Assembly: GCF_014192415.1 (NCBI RefSeq)
Contig: NZ_JACHXY010000003.1
Location: 1 to 64,000 of the forward strand
Origin: Microbacterium proteolyticum
GTDB taxonomy: Bacteria; Actinomycetota; Actinomycetes; Actinomycetales; Microbacteriaceae
Direction: 5' to 3'
Length of the DNA: 64,000 nucleotides
In this document: piece after piece, positions 1 to 8,315 of the stretch
How the letters are laid out: each line of letters begins with the position of its first letter
How positions within the stretch are numbered: the first letter of the stretch is position 1
Program-made: the position numbers and the translations under genes
Notes under the pieces: generated by a model
Databases searched by the model: none
What the model was told of the DNA's origin: nothing
Seen by the model: only the letters and a program-made list of their open reading frames with translations

Positions 1-50
1 TAAAATTGGCATTTGACAAGTGCACGCTGTTGAGTTCTCAAGGAACGGAC
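1..50 (-). promoter_or_regulatory. rRNA operon leader with boxA antitermination site (16S gene off left edge)
   Basis: Read on the minus strand this stretch contains CCTTGAGAACTCAACAGCG followed by TGCACTTGTCAAATGCC. This is the boxA-containing leader typical of actinobacterial rRNA operons, placed shortly before the 16S gene. The 16S gene should therefore start just beyond the left edge and be transcribed leftward. The match is from memory of the motif. Copies of this leader can also occur at other stable-RNA loci, so the 16S neighbour is inferred. Confidence 0.7.
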
Positions 51-374
51 GCACCCACGAAAACAGTCTTCCGACCTACCCGTGAGGCAGTTCACTTCAA
101 TTGACCAGCCGCCCAGCGCACGATTCCACAGTGGGACCTCACGAAGAGATCGACCTCGGGAACCGGCCGAACGACCAGAACCAAAACCATACACCATCCG
201 GTGAGGTTTCGGGCGGTTCACCACTTGAGAGGACGCGGGGCCTTTCGGCCGCTCCGCTCTCCCCTGTGGGGCGAACAAGGAATAAGTTACGCGGGAACTG
301 CCACTCCGTCGAATCCGGGCCCTCCCCGGGCGTGTCGCGGCGCACGCCCCCGGAAAACCGCGGAGAACGAACGC
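51..374 (-). promoter_or_regulatory. rRNA upstream region, no gene seen
   Basis: This stretch between mfd and the boxA leader has no convincing reading frame; the frames open here are GC-rich shadows. It should hold the rRNA promoters, read leftward. One weak candidate is a TTCGAC (-35) and TAACTT (-10) pair with 18-base spacing, reading left from about 310. I cannot choose a single promoter by eye. Confidence 0.4.
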
Positions 375-406
375 GGACCCGACCGACACGGAGGTCGATC
401 GGGTCC
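375..406 (-). terminator. Hairpin downstream of mfd
   Basis: Arms GGACCCGACCGAC (375-387) and GTCGATCGGGTCC (394-406) pair over 13 positions with one mismatch around a 6-base loop. The hairpin starts about 30 bases after the mfd stop codon. There is no clear U-tract, as is usual for high-GC actinobacteria. Confidence 0.55.
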
Positions 407-438
407 ACGAAGCGCCCGTCCTTTCGGAGGACACGAGC

Positions 439-3400
439 TCAGGCGTTCGCCGTCTCCGCAGACTTGTCGACGGGCAACGGCCACAGGGCGTCCAGCAGCT
501 GACGCACCCACGCGATCAGGTTCGCATCGCCGGCGTCCGACGGAAGCGGCACCACCATGGCATCCCCGCCCGCAACGAGCTTCGCCTTCGGGTATAGGCG
601 CTGCAGGCGTACGCGCATGGACTCGGCGAGGTGGGCCGGGGCGATGCGCAGGTTCGATCCCATCGCCACGACATCCGCGAGTCCCGCCTGCGCAGCACGT
701 CGGCGCAGACGCGCCACCGCGATGAGCCCCTCGACCTCGGCGGGCGGTTCGCCGTATCGGTCTCGGAGTTCGTCGATCACGAGGTCGATGGCGTCGTTCT
801 TCGCGCCGGCGGAGGCTGCAGCCGAGAGCTTCTGGTACGCCTCGAGGCGCAGGCGCTCGCTGTCGATGTAGAACTCGGGCAGGCGCGCGTCGACCGGCAG
901 TTCCAACCGCAGTTCGCTGGGGCCGTCGACATCTTCGCCGCGGAAGGTCGACACGGCCTCGCCGATCATGCGCAGATACAGGTCGAAGCCGACACCGGCG
1001 ATGTGTCCGGCCTGTTCGGCGCCGAGGAGGTTGCCGGCCCCGCGCAGTTCGAGGTCTTTCAGCGCCACCTGCATACCGCTGCCGAGGTCGTTGTTGACGG
1101 CGATCGTCTCGAGGCGGTCCGCCGCCGTTTCGGACAGAGGTTTCATCTCGTCGTACAGGAAGTACGCGTAGGCGCGGTCGCGCCCACGGCCCACGCGGCC
1201 GCGCAACTGGTGCAGCTGCGACAGGCCGTACTTGTCGGCGCGGTCGATGATGATCGTGTTGGAGTTCGAGATGTCGAGACCGGTCTCGATGATAGTCGTC
1301 GATACGAGCACGTCGGCCCGACGCTCCCAGAAATCGTCGACGACCTGCTCGAGGGCGTGCTCGCCCATCTGTCCGTGAGCGACGACGATGCGCGCCTCGG
1401 GGACCAGCTCGGCGAGGTGCGCGGCGACGCGTTGGATCGACGAGACGCGATTGTGCACGTAGAACACCTGGCCCTCGCGCAGCAGCTCGCGCCGGATCGC
1501 GGCGGCGATCTGCTTGTCGTTGCGGGGTCCCACGTACGAGAGGATCGGATGCCGGTCCTCGGGCGGAGTCGCCAGCGTCGACATCTCACGAATTCCGGTG
1601 ACCGCCATCTCGAGCGTGCGCGGAATGGGCGTGGCGCTCATCGCCAGGATGTCGACATTCGTCTTGAGCTTCTTCAACGCGTCTTTGTGCTCGACGCCGA
1701 AACGCTGTTCCTCGTCGATGATCATCAGCCCGAGGTCCTTGAAGATCACCTTCTCGGTGAGGATGCGGTGAGTACCGATCACCATGTCGACGGTGCCGTC
1801 GGTGAGGCCGGCCAGGGTCGCCTTCGCCTCTTTGTCGGACTGGAAGCGCGAGAGCGGACGCACCGTGACGGGGAAACCGGCGTACCGCTCGGCGAACGTC
1901 TCGAGGTGCTGCTTGACCAAGAGGGTCGTCGGCACGAGCATGGCGACCTGCTTGCCCTCTTGGATGGCCTTGAACGCCGCGCGCACGGCCACCTCGGTCT
2001 TACCGAAACCGACGTCTCCCGAAAGGAGGCGATCCATCGGGATCGGCTTCTCCATGTCGGCCTTGATCTCGTCGATCGTCTGCAGCTGATCGAGGGTCTC
2101 TGCGAACGGGAAGGCCTCTTCGAGCTCCCGCTGCCAAGGTGTGTCGGGCCCGAAGGCGTAGCCCTTCGACGCCATGCGCGCCGAATACAGCTTCACCAGT
2201 TCCACCGCGATGTCGCGCACGGCCTTGCGCGCGCGGCCCTTGGCCGCGGCCCAGTCGCTCCCGCCCATCTTGGACAGGGTGGGAGCTTCTCCGCCGACGT
2301 ACTTCGACAGCAGGTCGAGTTGGTCGGTGGGCACATAGAGCTTGTCGCCCGGGTACCCGCGTTTCGCGGGGGCGTACTCGAGGACCAAGTACTCTTTCGT
2401 GGTCTTGACGGCGTTGCGTCCACCGCTGGAGACCTCACGCTGCGTGAGCTCGAGGAATCTGCCGATGCCGTGCGTGGCGTGAACGACGACGTCGCCGGGC
2501 TTGAGCTGCATCGGATCGACGACGTTGCGCCGCCGCGACGCGAGCTTCTTGACCCCTCGGTTGTCGCCGCTGACGGACCGACCGTAGAACTCGGTCTCGG
2601 TGATGACGGCGAACTTCGCCTCGGTGAGCTGGAATCCACGCTCCAACGGTGCGCACACCACGTGCGCGACACCGGGCTCCGGTGCCGTGCGGACGTCGTC
2701 GACGCGGCGCGCCGCGATACCGCGCTCGGCGAGCACATCACGGGCACGGTCGACCATTCCGGGTCCGGATGCCGTGACCACCACCGACCAGCCGTCGGCG
2801 AGCAACTGACCGACGTGCGCCGTGGCTCCCTCGACGTTGCCCTGGAACGACGGCACCGGATCGGCCTTGACGCGGTGCGCCGATTCGTCGCCCACGACGA
2901 GACCTTCGTCTTCGGCATCTGCGGCGCCCGAGTCGAAGGCGCTGAGCTGCCACCAGACGCCGCCACGGCCCGTGGCCTTCTCGTGCAGATCGTCGAGCGT
3001 CACGAAGTCGCCGGAGTCGAGGTCGACGGGGGTGTCGGCCCCCGCAGTCGCCGCCGACCACGCGGCCTCGAGGAACTCGCGGTTCGTGTCGCCGAGCGTC
3101 GTCGCCCGCGCGAGCGAGCGCTCGGGGTCGACGAGCGCGACGGCGCTGCCCCCGGGCAGGTAGTCGACGAGAGTGATGAGGTCGTCGATCAGCACGGGGA
3201 TGAGCGACTCCATGCCCTCTGCGGGGATGCCCTCCGCCATCTTCTCGAGCAATTGCCGAAGACCCGGATACGCATCGCGCAGCTCGGCGGCACGGGCGCG
3301 CACCTCGGTGCTGAGCAGCAGTTCACGGCTGGGAACCAGCGTCACGTCGGCGACTTCGCCCGGAAGCGATCGCTGATCGGCGACGGAGAACGCGCGGATC

Positions 3401-4026
3401 TGGTCGACCTCGTCGCCGAAGAACTCCACGCGGTACGGATGGTCGGCCACGGGCGGGAAGACATCGAGGATGCCGCCGCGCACGGCGAATTCGCCGCGCC
3501 GCGACACCATGTCGACGCGGTGGTAGGCCAGCTCGACCAGCCGCGTCGTCACGGTCTCGAGCTGGTGCCCGCGACCGCCGACGACGAGCTGCACCGGCTC
3601 GACGTCGCCGAGACCGGGGGCGAGCGGCTGCAGGGCACTGCGCACGGACGCGGTGACGACCAACGGCACCTCTCCGTCCCACGCGGCGATCCGGCGCAGG
3701 ACGTCGAGGCGACGGCCGACCGTCTCGGGGCTCGGGCTGAGGCGCTCGTGCGGCAGGGTCTCCCACGCGGGGAAGTGCAGCACGTGGGCGCCGGGGAGGA
3801 CGGCATCCAGTGCCGGGCCCAGGGACTCCGCACGACGCCCGGTGGGGGCGATCACGAGCACTGCGCCGGGGCCGCCCGCCGCGCGGCGACGCTCGACGAG
3901 CCCCGCGATCACGGGTGCATCGAGGCCATCGACAAGGGAGAGAGACAGGTCGGCGGATGCCGCGGAAGCGGCCTCACGGTACGACTCAGCCTGCTCGAGG
4001 GCGCGAACGATCCCGGGAACTGTCAC
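439..4026 (-). CDS. mfd: Transcription-repair coupling factor Mfd
   Basis: Mfd is a cytoplasmic ATP-dependent translocase that pushes stalled RNA polymerase off damaged DNA and recruits UvrA. The product is about 1195 residues, normal for the family. It has the UvrB-like N-terminal module (APTGRRAESLGPAL, HFPAWETLPHE), a CarD-like RNA-polymerase-interacting domain near the middle (LKPGDVVVHATHGIGRF), then the RecG-like helicase with Walker A GDVGFGKTE, DEEQRFG and QLRGRVGRG. The reading frame is open far upstream, but homology begins at VTVPGIVRALEQ. I therefore chose the GTG at 4026; longer starts add only low-complexity sequence antisense to the next gene. Confidence 0.97.
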   Translation of the reverse strand: MTVPGIVRALEQAESYREAASAASADLSLSLVDGLDAPVIAGLVERRRAAGGPGAVLVIAPTGRRAESLGPALDAVLPGAHVLHFPAWETLPHERLSPSPETVGRRLDVLRRIAAWDGEVPLVVTASVRSALQPLAPGLGDVEPVQLVVGGRGHQLETVTTRLVELAYHRVDMVSRRGEFAVRGGILDVFPPVADHPYRVEFFGDEVDQIRAFSVADQRSLPGEVADVTLVPSRELLLSTEVRARAAELRDAYPGLRQLLEKMAEGIPAEGMESLIPVLIDDLITLVDYLPGGSAVALVDPERSLARATTLGDTNREFLEAAWSAATAGADTPVDLDSGDFVTLDDLHEKATGRGGVWWQLSAFDSGAADAEDEGLVVGDESAHRVKADPVPSFQGNVEGATAHVGQLLADGWSVVVTASGPGMVDRARDVLAERGIAARRVDDVRTAPEPGVAHVVCAPLERGFQLTEAKFAVITETEFYGRSVSGDNRGVKKLASRRRNVVDPMQLKPGDVVVHATHGIGRFLELTQREVSSGGRNAVKTTKEYLVLEYAPAKRGYPGDKLYVPTDQLDLLSKYVGGEAPTLSKMGGSDWAAAKGRARKAVRDIAVELVKLYSARMASKGYAFGPDTPWQRELEEAFPFAETLDQLQTIDEIKADMEKPIPMDRLLSGDVGFGKTEVAVRAAFKAIQEGKQVAMLVPTTLLVKQHLETFAERYAGFPVTVRPLSRFQSDKEAKATLAGLTDGTVDMVIGTHRILTEKVIFKDLGLMIIDEEQRFGVEHKDALKKLKTNVDILAMSATPIPRTLEMAVTGIREMSTLATPPEDRHPILSYVGPRNDKQIAAAIRRELLREGQVFYVHNRVSSIQRVAAHLAELVPEARIVVAHGQMGEHALEQVVDDFWERRADVLVSTTIIETGLDISNSNTIIIDRADKYGLSQLHQLRGRVGRGRDRAYAYFLYDEMKPLSETAADRLETIAVNNDLGSGMQVALKDLELRGAGNLLGAEQAGHIAGVGFDLYLRMIGEAVSTFRGEDVDGPSELRLELPVDARLPEFYIDSERLRLEAYQKLSAAASAGAKNDAIDLVIDELRDRYGEPPAEVEGLIAVARLRRRAAQAGLADVVAMGSNLRIAPAHLAESMRVRLQRLYPKAKLVAGGDAMVVPLPSDAGDANLIAWVRQLLDALWPLPVDKSAETANA

Positions 4027-4096
4027 TCGGATGAGTCTACGCGGGGGGTCCGACATCGGGCCGGGTGGGCCCGCGCCCTTGACCGACGAGGTCTCG

Positions 4097-4108
4097 TAGA
4101 GTGACGGC
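4097..4108 (+). promoter_or_regulatory. Leaderless-type -10 element (TAGAGT)
   Basis: TAGAGT at 4097-4102 lies exactly six bases before the ATG at 4109. This is the spacing expected if transcription begins at the start codon. No Shine-Dalgarno sequence is present. The same layout occurs at 11917 and 41768. Confidence 0.45.
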
Positions 4109-4594
4109 ATGAGCACCCCCGGCGTCCCGAACGGTCCGGTCTTCGCCGCGCCGCACGTCGCGCCGCCGGTCGGAACACTCCTCGCTCCCCCGCCATCCAG
4201 GCGCCGCTCGCGCCCCCTGGGGATCTGGGCGCTGCTGCTGTCGATCGCAGCCACCGTCCTGGCACCCGCCGTCGGAGGCTTCGCCGCGTTCCGCACCGCC
4301 CGAGGCGCCGGGCCGGGACTCGAGACGCTCACGTCGTCGACCCTCGAGTGGCGTGTGCTGTCGCCTGTGCGCGACGTCGTGCTCGTCGGCGAGGTCTCGT
4401 TCTGGGCGGGGACCGTCGTGGGGGTCACCGCGCTCGTGCTCGGAATCGTGGCCACCGCGGTCGGATCGGGGCGCGGGGCGGGCATCACGGCGATCGTCCT
4501 CTCAGTGCTGGGGCCCCTGGTATTCGGCGGCCTCGTCGCCGTCGGCCTCGTGGCGGGGCTCGCGACCATGTCGGGCGGGCTCACCCCGGTGTGA
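4109..4594 (+). CDS. Small membrane protein of unknown function (DUF4190-like)
   Basis: This 161-residue protein has a proline-rich cytoplasmic N-terminus and three hydrophobic segments (roughly residues 38-58, 90-115 and 122-150) separated by short loops. The layout resembles small DUF4190-type actinobacterial membrane proteins. There are no catalytic motifs. It is divergent from mfd and probably translated from a leaderless mRNA. The next gene encodes a protein of the same general plan, so the two may be distant paralogues. Function unknown. Confidence 0.75.
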   Translation: MSTPGVPNGPVFAAPHVAPPVGTLLAPPPSRRRSRPLGIWALLLSIAATVLAPAVGGFAAFRTARGAGPGLETLTSSTLEWRVLSPVRDVVLVGEVSFWAGTVVGVTALVLGIVATAVGSGRGAGITAIVLSVLGPLVFGGLVAVGLVAGLATMSGGLTPV

Positions 4595-4746
4595 TCGGAG
4601 TCCTCGGTGCGATACCGCGCCGAGAGGGGTGCGTCCAGCCCTTCGGGCCCTCGCCGGGGGCTCGCCTACACTCGCGGCAACGGGCGTCGTGTCCGTCATC
4701 CGCCGAGCGGGCGCGTCCTGCCCGTCGACGACCAAGGGAGCAACTC

Positions 4747-5244
4747 GTGAGCACCACACCGCCGCCGCCGGAGCCGTACAACCCGCCCCCCACGCGCAGC
4801 GAGGCGCACGCCGCGCCGGGTGGCTATGCCGCGCCCGCCTACGCGCCCGAGCACCGGGCACCGGTGTCGAAGAAGCTCGGCATCATCGCGTTCGTCGCCT
4901 CTGTCCTCGCCGTCGTCATCGGCGCGATCCTCGCCTTCGTGGCGGGCGTGCAGACCGGGAGCCTCGGGCAGTACGTCGACTCCTCGACCGGTCAGGTCGA
5001 CCCGGAATCCCTGCCGCCCGGGGCCGAGCAGTCGGCGATCGCGGTCGCCGCACTGTCGATCGCGGCATTCGTCGTGTACGGGATCCTGGGACTCTGGGGC
5101 TTCATCCAGGGCATCATCGCCGCGGTGAAGAATCGCGGCCGTGGGTGGGGAATAGCTGCGATCATCATCGCCGTGCTCGGCGGGATCGTCGTCATCACCG
5201 CCCTCGGCGTCGGTGCCGCCGCCGGTCTCGGCTCTACCATGTGA
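4747..5244 (+). CDS. Small membrane protein of unknown function with proline-rich N-terminus
   Basis: The 165-residue product has about 40 residues rich in Pro and Ala, then transmembrane segments at about 42-65 (IIAFVASVLAVVIGAIL), 97-120 and 132-160. A loop with Gln, Asp and Ser lies between the first two. The GTG at 4747 is preceded by AAGGGAG at good spacing, which fixes the start; upstream codons in the frame look non-coding. It follows a similar gene after about 150 bases. DUF4190/DUF4352-like architecture is a guess; function unknown. Confidence 0.75.
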   Translation: MSTTPPPPEPYNPPPTRSEAHAAPGGYAAPAYAPEHRAPVSKKLGIIAFVASVLAVVIGAILAFVAGVQTGSLGQYVDSSTGQVDPESLPPGAEQSAIAVAALSIAAFVVYGILGLWGFIQGIIAAVKNRGRGWGIAAIIIAVLGGIVVITALGVGAAAGLGSTM

Positions 5245-5255
5245 CACGCACGTCG

Positions 5256-5290
5256 CGAACGACCCCGGCCATCGCGGCCGGGGTCGTTCG
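5256..5290 (+). terminator. Strong hairpin terminator
   Basis: Perfect 15-base arms CGAACGACCCCGGCC (5256-5270) and GGCCGGGGTCGTTCG (5276-5290) enclose a 5-base loop, 12 bases after the stop of the upstream gene. The sequence from 5291 to 5481 that follows has no gene. It contains GGATGCC-type heptamers and leads to the 3' end of pth. Confidence 0.85.
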
Positions 5291-5481
5291 TCGTTACGGC
5301 TCGAACGATGCCGTTTCGGCCGATCGAGCGGGGGCAGCGTGGACGGTGTCGGCCGCGATGACGGATGCGGGGGGGTGAGCAGCCGGATACAGGCGTGAAG
5401 ACGGATGCCGAGTGGCGGCGTCGGACGCACTCCCGGAGACGCGACGGATGCCGGGCGCGGGAGGGGAACGGCAGGCAGTGG

Positions 5482-6066
5482 TCAGGCGCGGGGGGCGTGG
5501 AAACGCTGCTGAGCCGAGACCAAGCCCTCATCGGCGAGTAGCTCGACGGCATCCGCGGCATCCGACACGAGGATCGGCAACGTCCGGCGCTCGGTCGCAC
5601 TGAACGGATCGAGCACCCAGTCGGCGGGGTCCTGACGGCCCACGGGACGACCGATACCCACCCGCACGCGCGGGAAGTCGGCGGTGCCGAGAGCTTTGGC
5701 GATGTCGCGCACGCCATTGTGGCCGCCGTGGCCGCCACCGGTCTTGAGCTTGATCGTGTCGTAGGGGATGTCGAGCTCGTCGTGGACGACGATGACGTGA
5801 TCCGCCTCGATGCCGTAGAAGCGGGCGAGCCCGGCGACCGGACCGCCGGAGACGTTCATGAAGGAATTGAGCTTGGCGAGCACGAGCTTCGCAGCACCGG
5901 GCCGGAGCCAGGTCTCGACGACGCGCGCGTTGGCCTTGTGGGCGCGGAACGCCTCGCGGCGGCGGCCGGCGAGCTCGTCCATGACCATCTGGCCGATGTT
6001 GTGCCGGGTGAGCTCGTACCGTGGGCCGGGGTTGCCGAGACCGACGATGAGCCAGGTGTCTGCCAT
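5482..6066 (-). CDS. pth: Peptidyl-tRNA hydrolase
   Basis: Pth frees tRNAs from peptides released by stalled ribosomes. The 194-residue protein shows the family signatures: WLIVGLGNPGPRYELTRHNIG at the N-terminus (catalytic His in RHNIG), KLNSFMNVSG, and VVHDELDIPYDTIKLKTGGG followed by HNGVRDI. I chose the ATG at 6066 because GGAAGG lies about 8 bases upstream; two other ATGs further out are too close to or before that site. It lies downstream of rplY on the same strand, separated by a perfect hairpin. Confidence 0.96.
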   Translation of the reverse strand: MADTWLIVGLGNPGPRYELTRHNIGQMVMDELAGRRREAFRAHKANARVVETWLRPGAAKLVLAKLNSFMNVSGGPVAGLARFYGIEADHVIVVHDELDIPYDTIKLKTGGGHGGHNGVRDIAKALGTADFPRVRVGIGRPVGRQDPADWVLDPFSATERRTLPILVSDAADAVELLADEGLVSAQQRFHAPRA

Positions 6067-6140
6067 GGCATCCATCCTTCCGCAGGCGCGAGCCCCGTCC
6101 ACGCGCGTGAACCGGGCGAGGGAGAACCGGACAAAGAGAA

Positions 6141-6167
6141 CGAGGGGGCGCGAGTCGCGCCCCCTCG
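6141..6167 (-). terminator. Hairpin between rplY and pth
   Basis: CGAGGGGGCGCGA (6141-6153) and TCGCGCCCCCTCG (6155-6167) form a perfect 13-base palindrome with a single central base. It lies in the 129-base gap after rplY and before pth. It could terminate most rplY transcripts or act as a processing or attenuation point, leaving pth at lower dose. Confidence 0.7.
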
Positions 6168-6195
6168 TGGTCGGCGGGCCGGAGCCCGCCCGTGA

Positions 6196-6822
6196 TTACT
6201 TGTCGTCGCCCTCGGCCTCTTCGGACTGCTCTTCGGCGACCTCGGCGTCGGCCTCGGCGATCTCCTCGTCGGCGGCGATCGTGTCGAGCGGCACCGAGAC
6301 ACCGATGATGAGGGTCTCGGGGTCGGTCACCAGCACGGCACCGGCGGGCAGCTTCAGGTCGGCGGCGGTGATCTGCGTGCCGTCCTCGGCACCCTCGACC
6401 GAGACCTCGACGTTCTGCGGAATGTGGGTGGCCTCGACCTCGAGCGACACGGTCGTGTTCTCGAGGTTGGCGATGGTGCCGGGGAAGGGCTCGCCGACGA
6501 CCGTGACGGGAACGTCGACCTGGACCTTCTCGCCCTTGCGCACGACGATGAGGTCGATGTGCTCGATGATCTGGCGCACGGGGTCCTTCTGCACGTCCTT
6601 CACCAGGACGAGCTGGCCCTTGCCCGCGATGTCGAGGTCGAGCAGCGCGTTGGCGCGACGGATGAGCAGCGCGACCTGGTGACCGGGCAGCGCGACGTGC
6701 TGGGGCTCGGTGCCGTGACCGTAGATGACGGCGGGGATCTTGCCTGCGGCGCGCAGGCGACGGGCGAAGCCCTTACCGAAGTTCTCGCGGAGTTCCGCGA
6801 CGACCTTGTTGTCTTCCGACAT
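6196..6822 (-). CDS. rplY: 50S ribosomal protein L25 (long CTC form)
   Basis: L25 binds 5S rRNA. This 208-residue product is the long TL5/CTC type, with an N-terminal 5S-binding domain (NFGKGFARRLRAAGKIPAVIYG) and a C-terminal beta domain. It ends in a highly acidic tail rich in Glu and Asp. The ATG at 6822 is preceded by GAGGAG at proper spacing. The in-frame upstream extension is rejected, as it has no homology and runs through the promoter region. It is upstream of pth, an order common in actinobacteria. Confidence 0.96.
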   Translation of the reverse strand: MSEDNKVVAELRENFGKGFARRLRAAGKIPAVIYGHGTEPQHVALPGHQVALLIRRANALLDLDIAGKGQLVLVKDVQKDPVRQIIEHIDLIVVRKGEKVQVDVPVTVVGEPFPGTIANLENTTVSLEVEATHIPQNVEVSVEGAEDGTQITAADLKLPAGAVLVTDPETLIIGVSVPLDTIAADEEIAEADAEVAEEQSEEAEGDDK

Positions 6823-7245
6823 GATGTTCTCCTCGCGGGCGCTCGGCCCGCAGCTTGTGAGCGGACGTGGCCCGCACCTGTATGGTCTGGATTCGACTCG
6901 AACGCGAGCGCGTGAGGAAAGCCGGGGAGCCTGCTTCACTGCGTCGATCACGGATGCCACCTGCACCGTCCGGTGCGCGGCAGTCCCTCGCCGAAGTTCC
7001 CCGGAAGTCTACCAGTGCCCCGGCGTCGGCACGACCCGCATCGACGCGACCGCCCCGCCACCCGCGGGCGCGCGCTGCGCCGACGCCGGTCGCCGCGACG
7101 ATCGCCACCTGCTGAGATGTCGGCGGCGTCCCCCGGCGATGCCAGCGGGACGCCGGCCCGCGTCGGCGGGGCGGGGCGGGCCGCGACGCGACGTTCACAC
7201 GCGCGACGGTAGGATCGAACAGCCACACCGACCCGGAGGATCATC
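6823..7245. promoter_or_regulatory. Divergent intergenic region of rplY and a small membrane-protein gene
   Basis: These 423 bases carry no convincing gene. Leftward, a TAGACT element near 7013-7018 (minus strand) is a plausible -10 for rplY, giving a leader of nearly 200 bases. Rightward, TAGGAT at 7210-7215 is a plausible -10 for the small gene at 7246. A motif resembling the RNase P GAGGAAAG segment near 6912 is coincidental, because nothing around it folds like RNase P RNA. Confidence 0.4.
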
Positions 7246-7371
7246 ATGGACAGCGGCTTCTTCTCTCACGTCGTGCTCTGGGTCATCGGCGGTATCGCCA
7301 CGATCGGTGCCATCGGCACGGTCGGCGCCCTCTTCACGATGGGGCGCAACGCGGGCTATAAGAAGCACTGA
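7246..7371 (+). CDS. 41-residue single-pass membrane protein
   Basis: This short gene encodes a 41-residue peptide beginning MDSGFFSHVV. It has one hydrophobic span of about 24 residues (VVLWVIGGIATIGAIGTVGA) rich in Gly, and ends in a basic tail GRNAGYKKH. An excellent GGAGGA lies five bases before the ATG. A TAGGAT -10 is present about 30 bases upstream. The ribosome site, codon use and membrane-protein shape make it likely real. Function unknown; it may associate with a larger membrane complex. Confidence 0.7.
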   Translation: MDSGFFSHVVLWVIGGIATIGAIGTVGALFTMGRNAGYKKH

Positions 7372-7503
7372 CGCGAACCTGCGCGCGGGCGCACGGTGAT
7401 CACGTGGCCCCAACGACGCCGCCGGTGGCGGTGAAGACGGCCGCAGCGGCGTCCCGGGCAGACCGCTCGCACCACCGTTCGACGACCGGGCCCTCGGCGC
7501 CCT

Positions 7504-8241
7504 TCAGGACGTCGGGGTCGACAGACGTAGATCGCCGATGACGACCTCCACCCTCTCGCCGGCGCGGATCGGTGACTGCGAGTGGGGCGCGCCCATCATG
7601 ACGACGTCACCGGGGCCGAGGGTGGTCCATCCCGCGACGTACGCGAGGCACTCGCGCGGCGTCATCGGCAGCCGGCCGGCAGACGTCTCAGCCCGGGCGA
7701 CTCCATCGGCGAGCAGTGCCATCGACAGGTCAGCGTCGAGCGAGAGGGCGGTGTCGATCCACGGCCCGAGCGGGGTGTAGCCCGCCCCCGACTTCGACTC
7801 GAAATTGCGCGGATCGACGGCTGCCCGGTCGGGACTGGACAGATCGTTCACCGCCGTCACCCCGAGGACGTACTCGTGGGCGTTCTCGGCCGTCAGCCCG
7901 GTCGTGTCGCGCCCGATCACGACGGCCACCTCGGCCTCGGCCACCGTCCGGCCGGCATCACGGCGCAGTCGCACGCAGACACCGGGGCCCGTGACGGTAC
8001 GAGGACTCTTCAACCACGCCTGCACCGGCGACGCGTGGCCCGGTCCGTTCTGCGCGATCCCGACGAGCACCGTCGGTGTGCACGGCGCGACCAGTTCACC
8101 GTCGACCGGGTCAGCGGCGTCCCGAGGTTCCTCACCCACCGCGAGGGCGGCATACGGGTCGGAGATGGGGATGAATCGGCCGTCGTCGTCGACGCGCACG
8201 GTCGTGACGCCCTGCGGCACGCTCACTCGAGCGATGCGCAT
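7504..8241 (-). CDS. Fumarylacetoacetate hydrolase family protein
   Basis: The 245-residue protein belongs to the FAH / 2-keto-4-pentenoate hydratase fold, which uses a divalent metal to hydrolyse, hydrate or decarboxylate keto acids. Metal-site and fold motifs include VLVGIAQN, EAEVAVVIGRD, VLGVTAVNDLS, FESKSGAGYTPLGPW and LGPGDVVMMGAP. It starts at ATG 8241, which shares its A with the stop of a 24-codon frame (TGATG), so translation is probably coupled. It is the last gene of the MHS-transporter operon. The substrate is probably a sugar-acid or aromatic-derived keto acid and cannot be named. Confidence 0.85.
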   Translation of the reverse strand: MRIARVSVPQGVTTVRVDDDGRFIPISDPYAALAVGEEPRDAADPVDGELVAPCTPTVLVGIAQNGPGHASPVQAWLKSPRTVTGPGVCVRLRRDAGRTVAEAEVAVVIGRDTTGLTAENAHEYVLGVTAVNDLSSPDRAAVDPRNFESKSGAGYTPLGPWIDTALSLDADLSMALLADGVARAETSAGRLPMTPRECLAYVAGWTTLGPGDVVMMGAPHSQSPIRAGERVEVVIGDLRLSTPTS

Positions 8242-8315
8242 CAGACCACCTCGACGACGCGGCTGGAGCCGGCGTCCGGGACGAGCCGACCGGTGAGCTC
8301 GAACGCGGCGCTCAT
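8241..8315 (-). CDS. 24-codon translationally coupled small frame (leader peptide or gene remnant)
   Basis: This frame starts at an ATG that overlaps the transporter stop (ATGA, 8312-8315). It ends in a TGA overlapping the FAH start (TGATG). The 24-residue product begins MSAAFELTGRLV and has no recognised domain. Both junctions are perfect coupling overlaps, which is unlikely by chance. It may be a coupling cistron, or the head of a gene whose body was deleted. It has no own ribosome-binding site. Confidence 0.4.
   Translation of the reverse strand: MSAAFELTGRLVPDAGSSRVVEVV

Noticed and set aside
631..4104. 1157-codon open frame antisense to mfd
   Set aside because: It is the complement-frame shadow of mfd in high-GC DNA. 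Its sequence is rich in Arg, Asp, His, Glu and Val with no domain, while the minus strand encodes a full Mfd.
4027..4584. N-terminal extension of Mfd to 1381 residues
   Set aside because: The added 186 residues are low-complexity, antisense to the small membrane-protein gene, and precede the family's conserved start.
6905..6930. RNase P RNA-like GAGGAAAGCCGGGGAGC
   Set aside because: Only one short motif matches. The surrounding bases show no RNase P helices and the gap is too short for the 350-400 base RNA.
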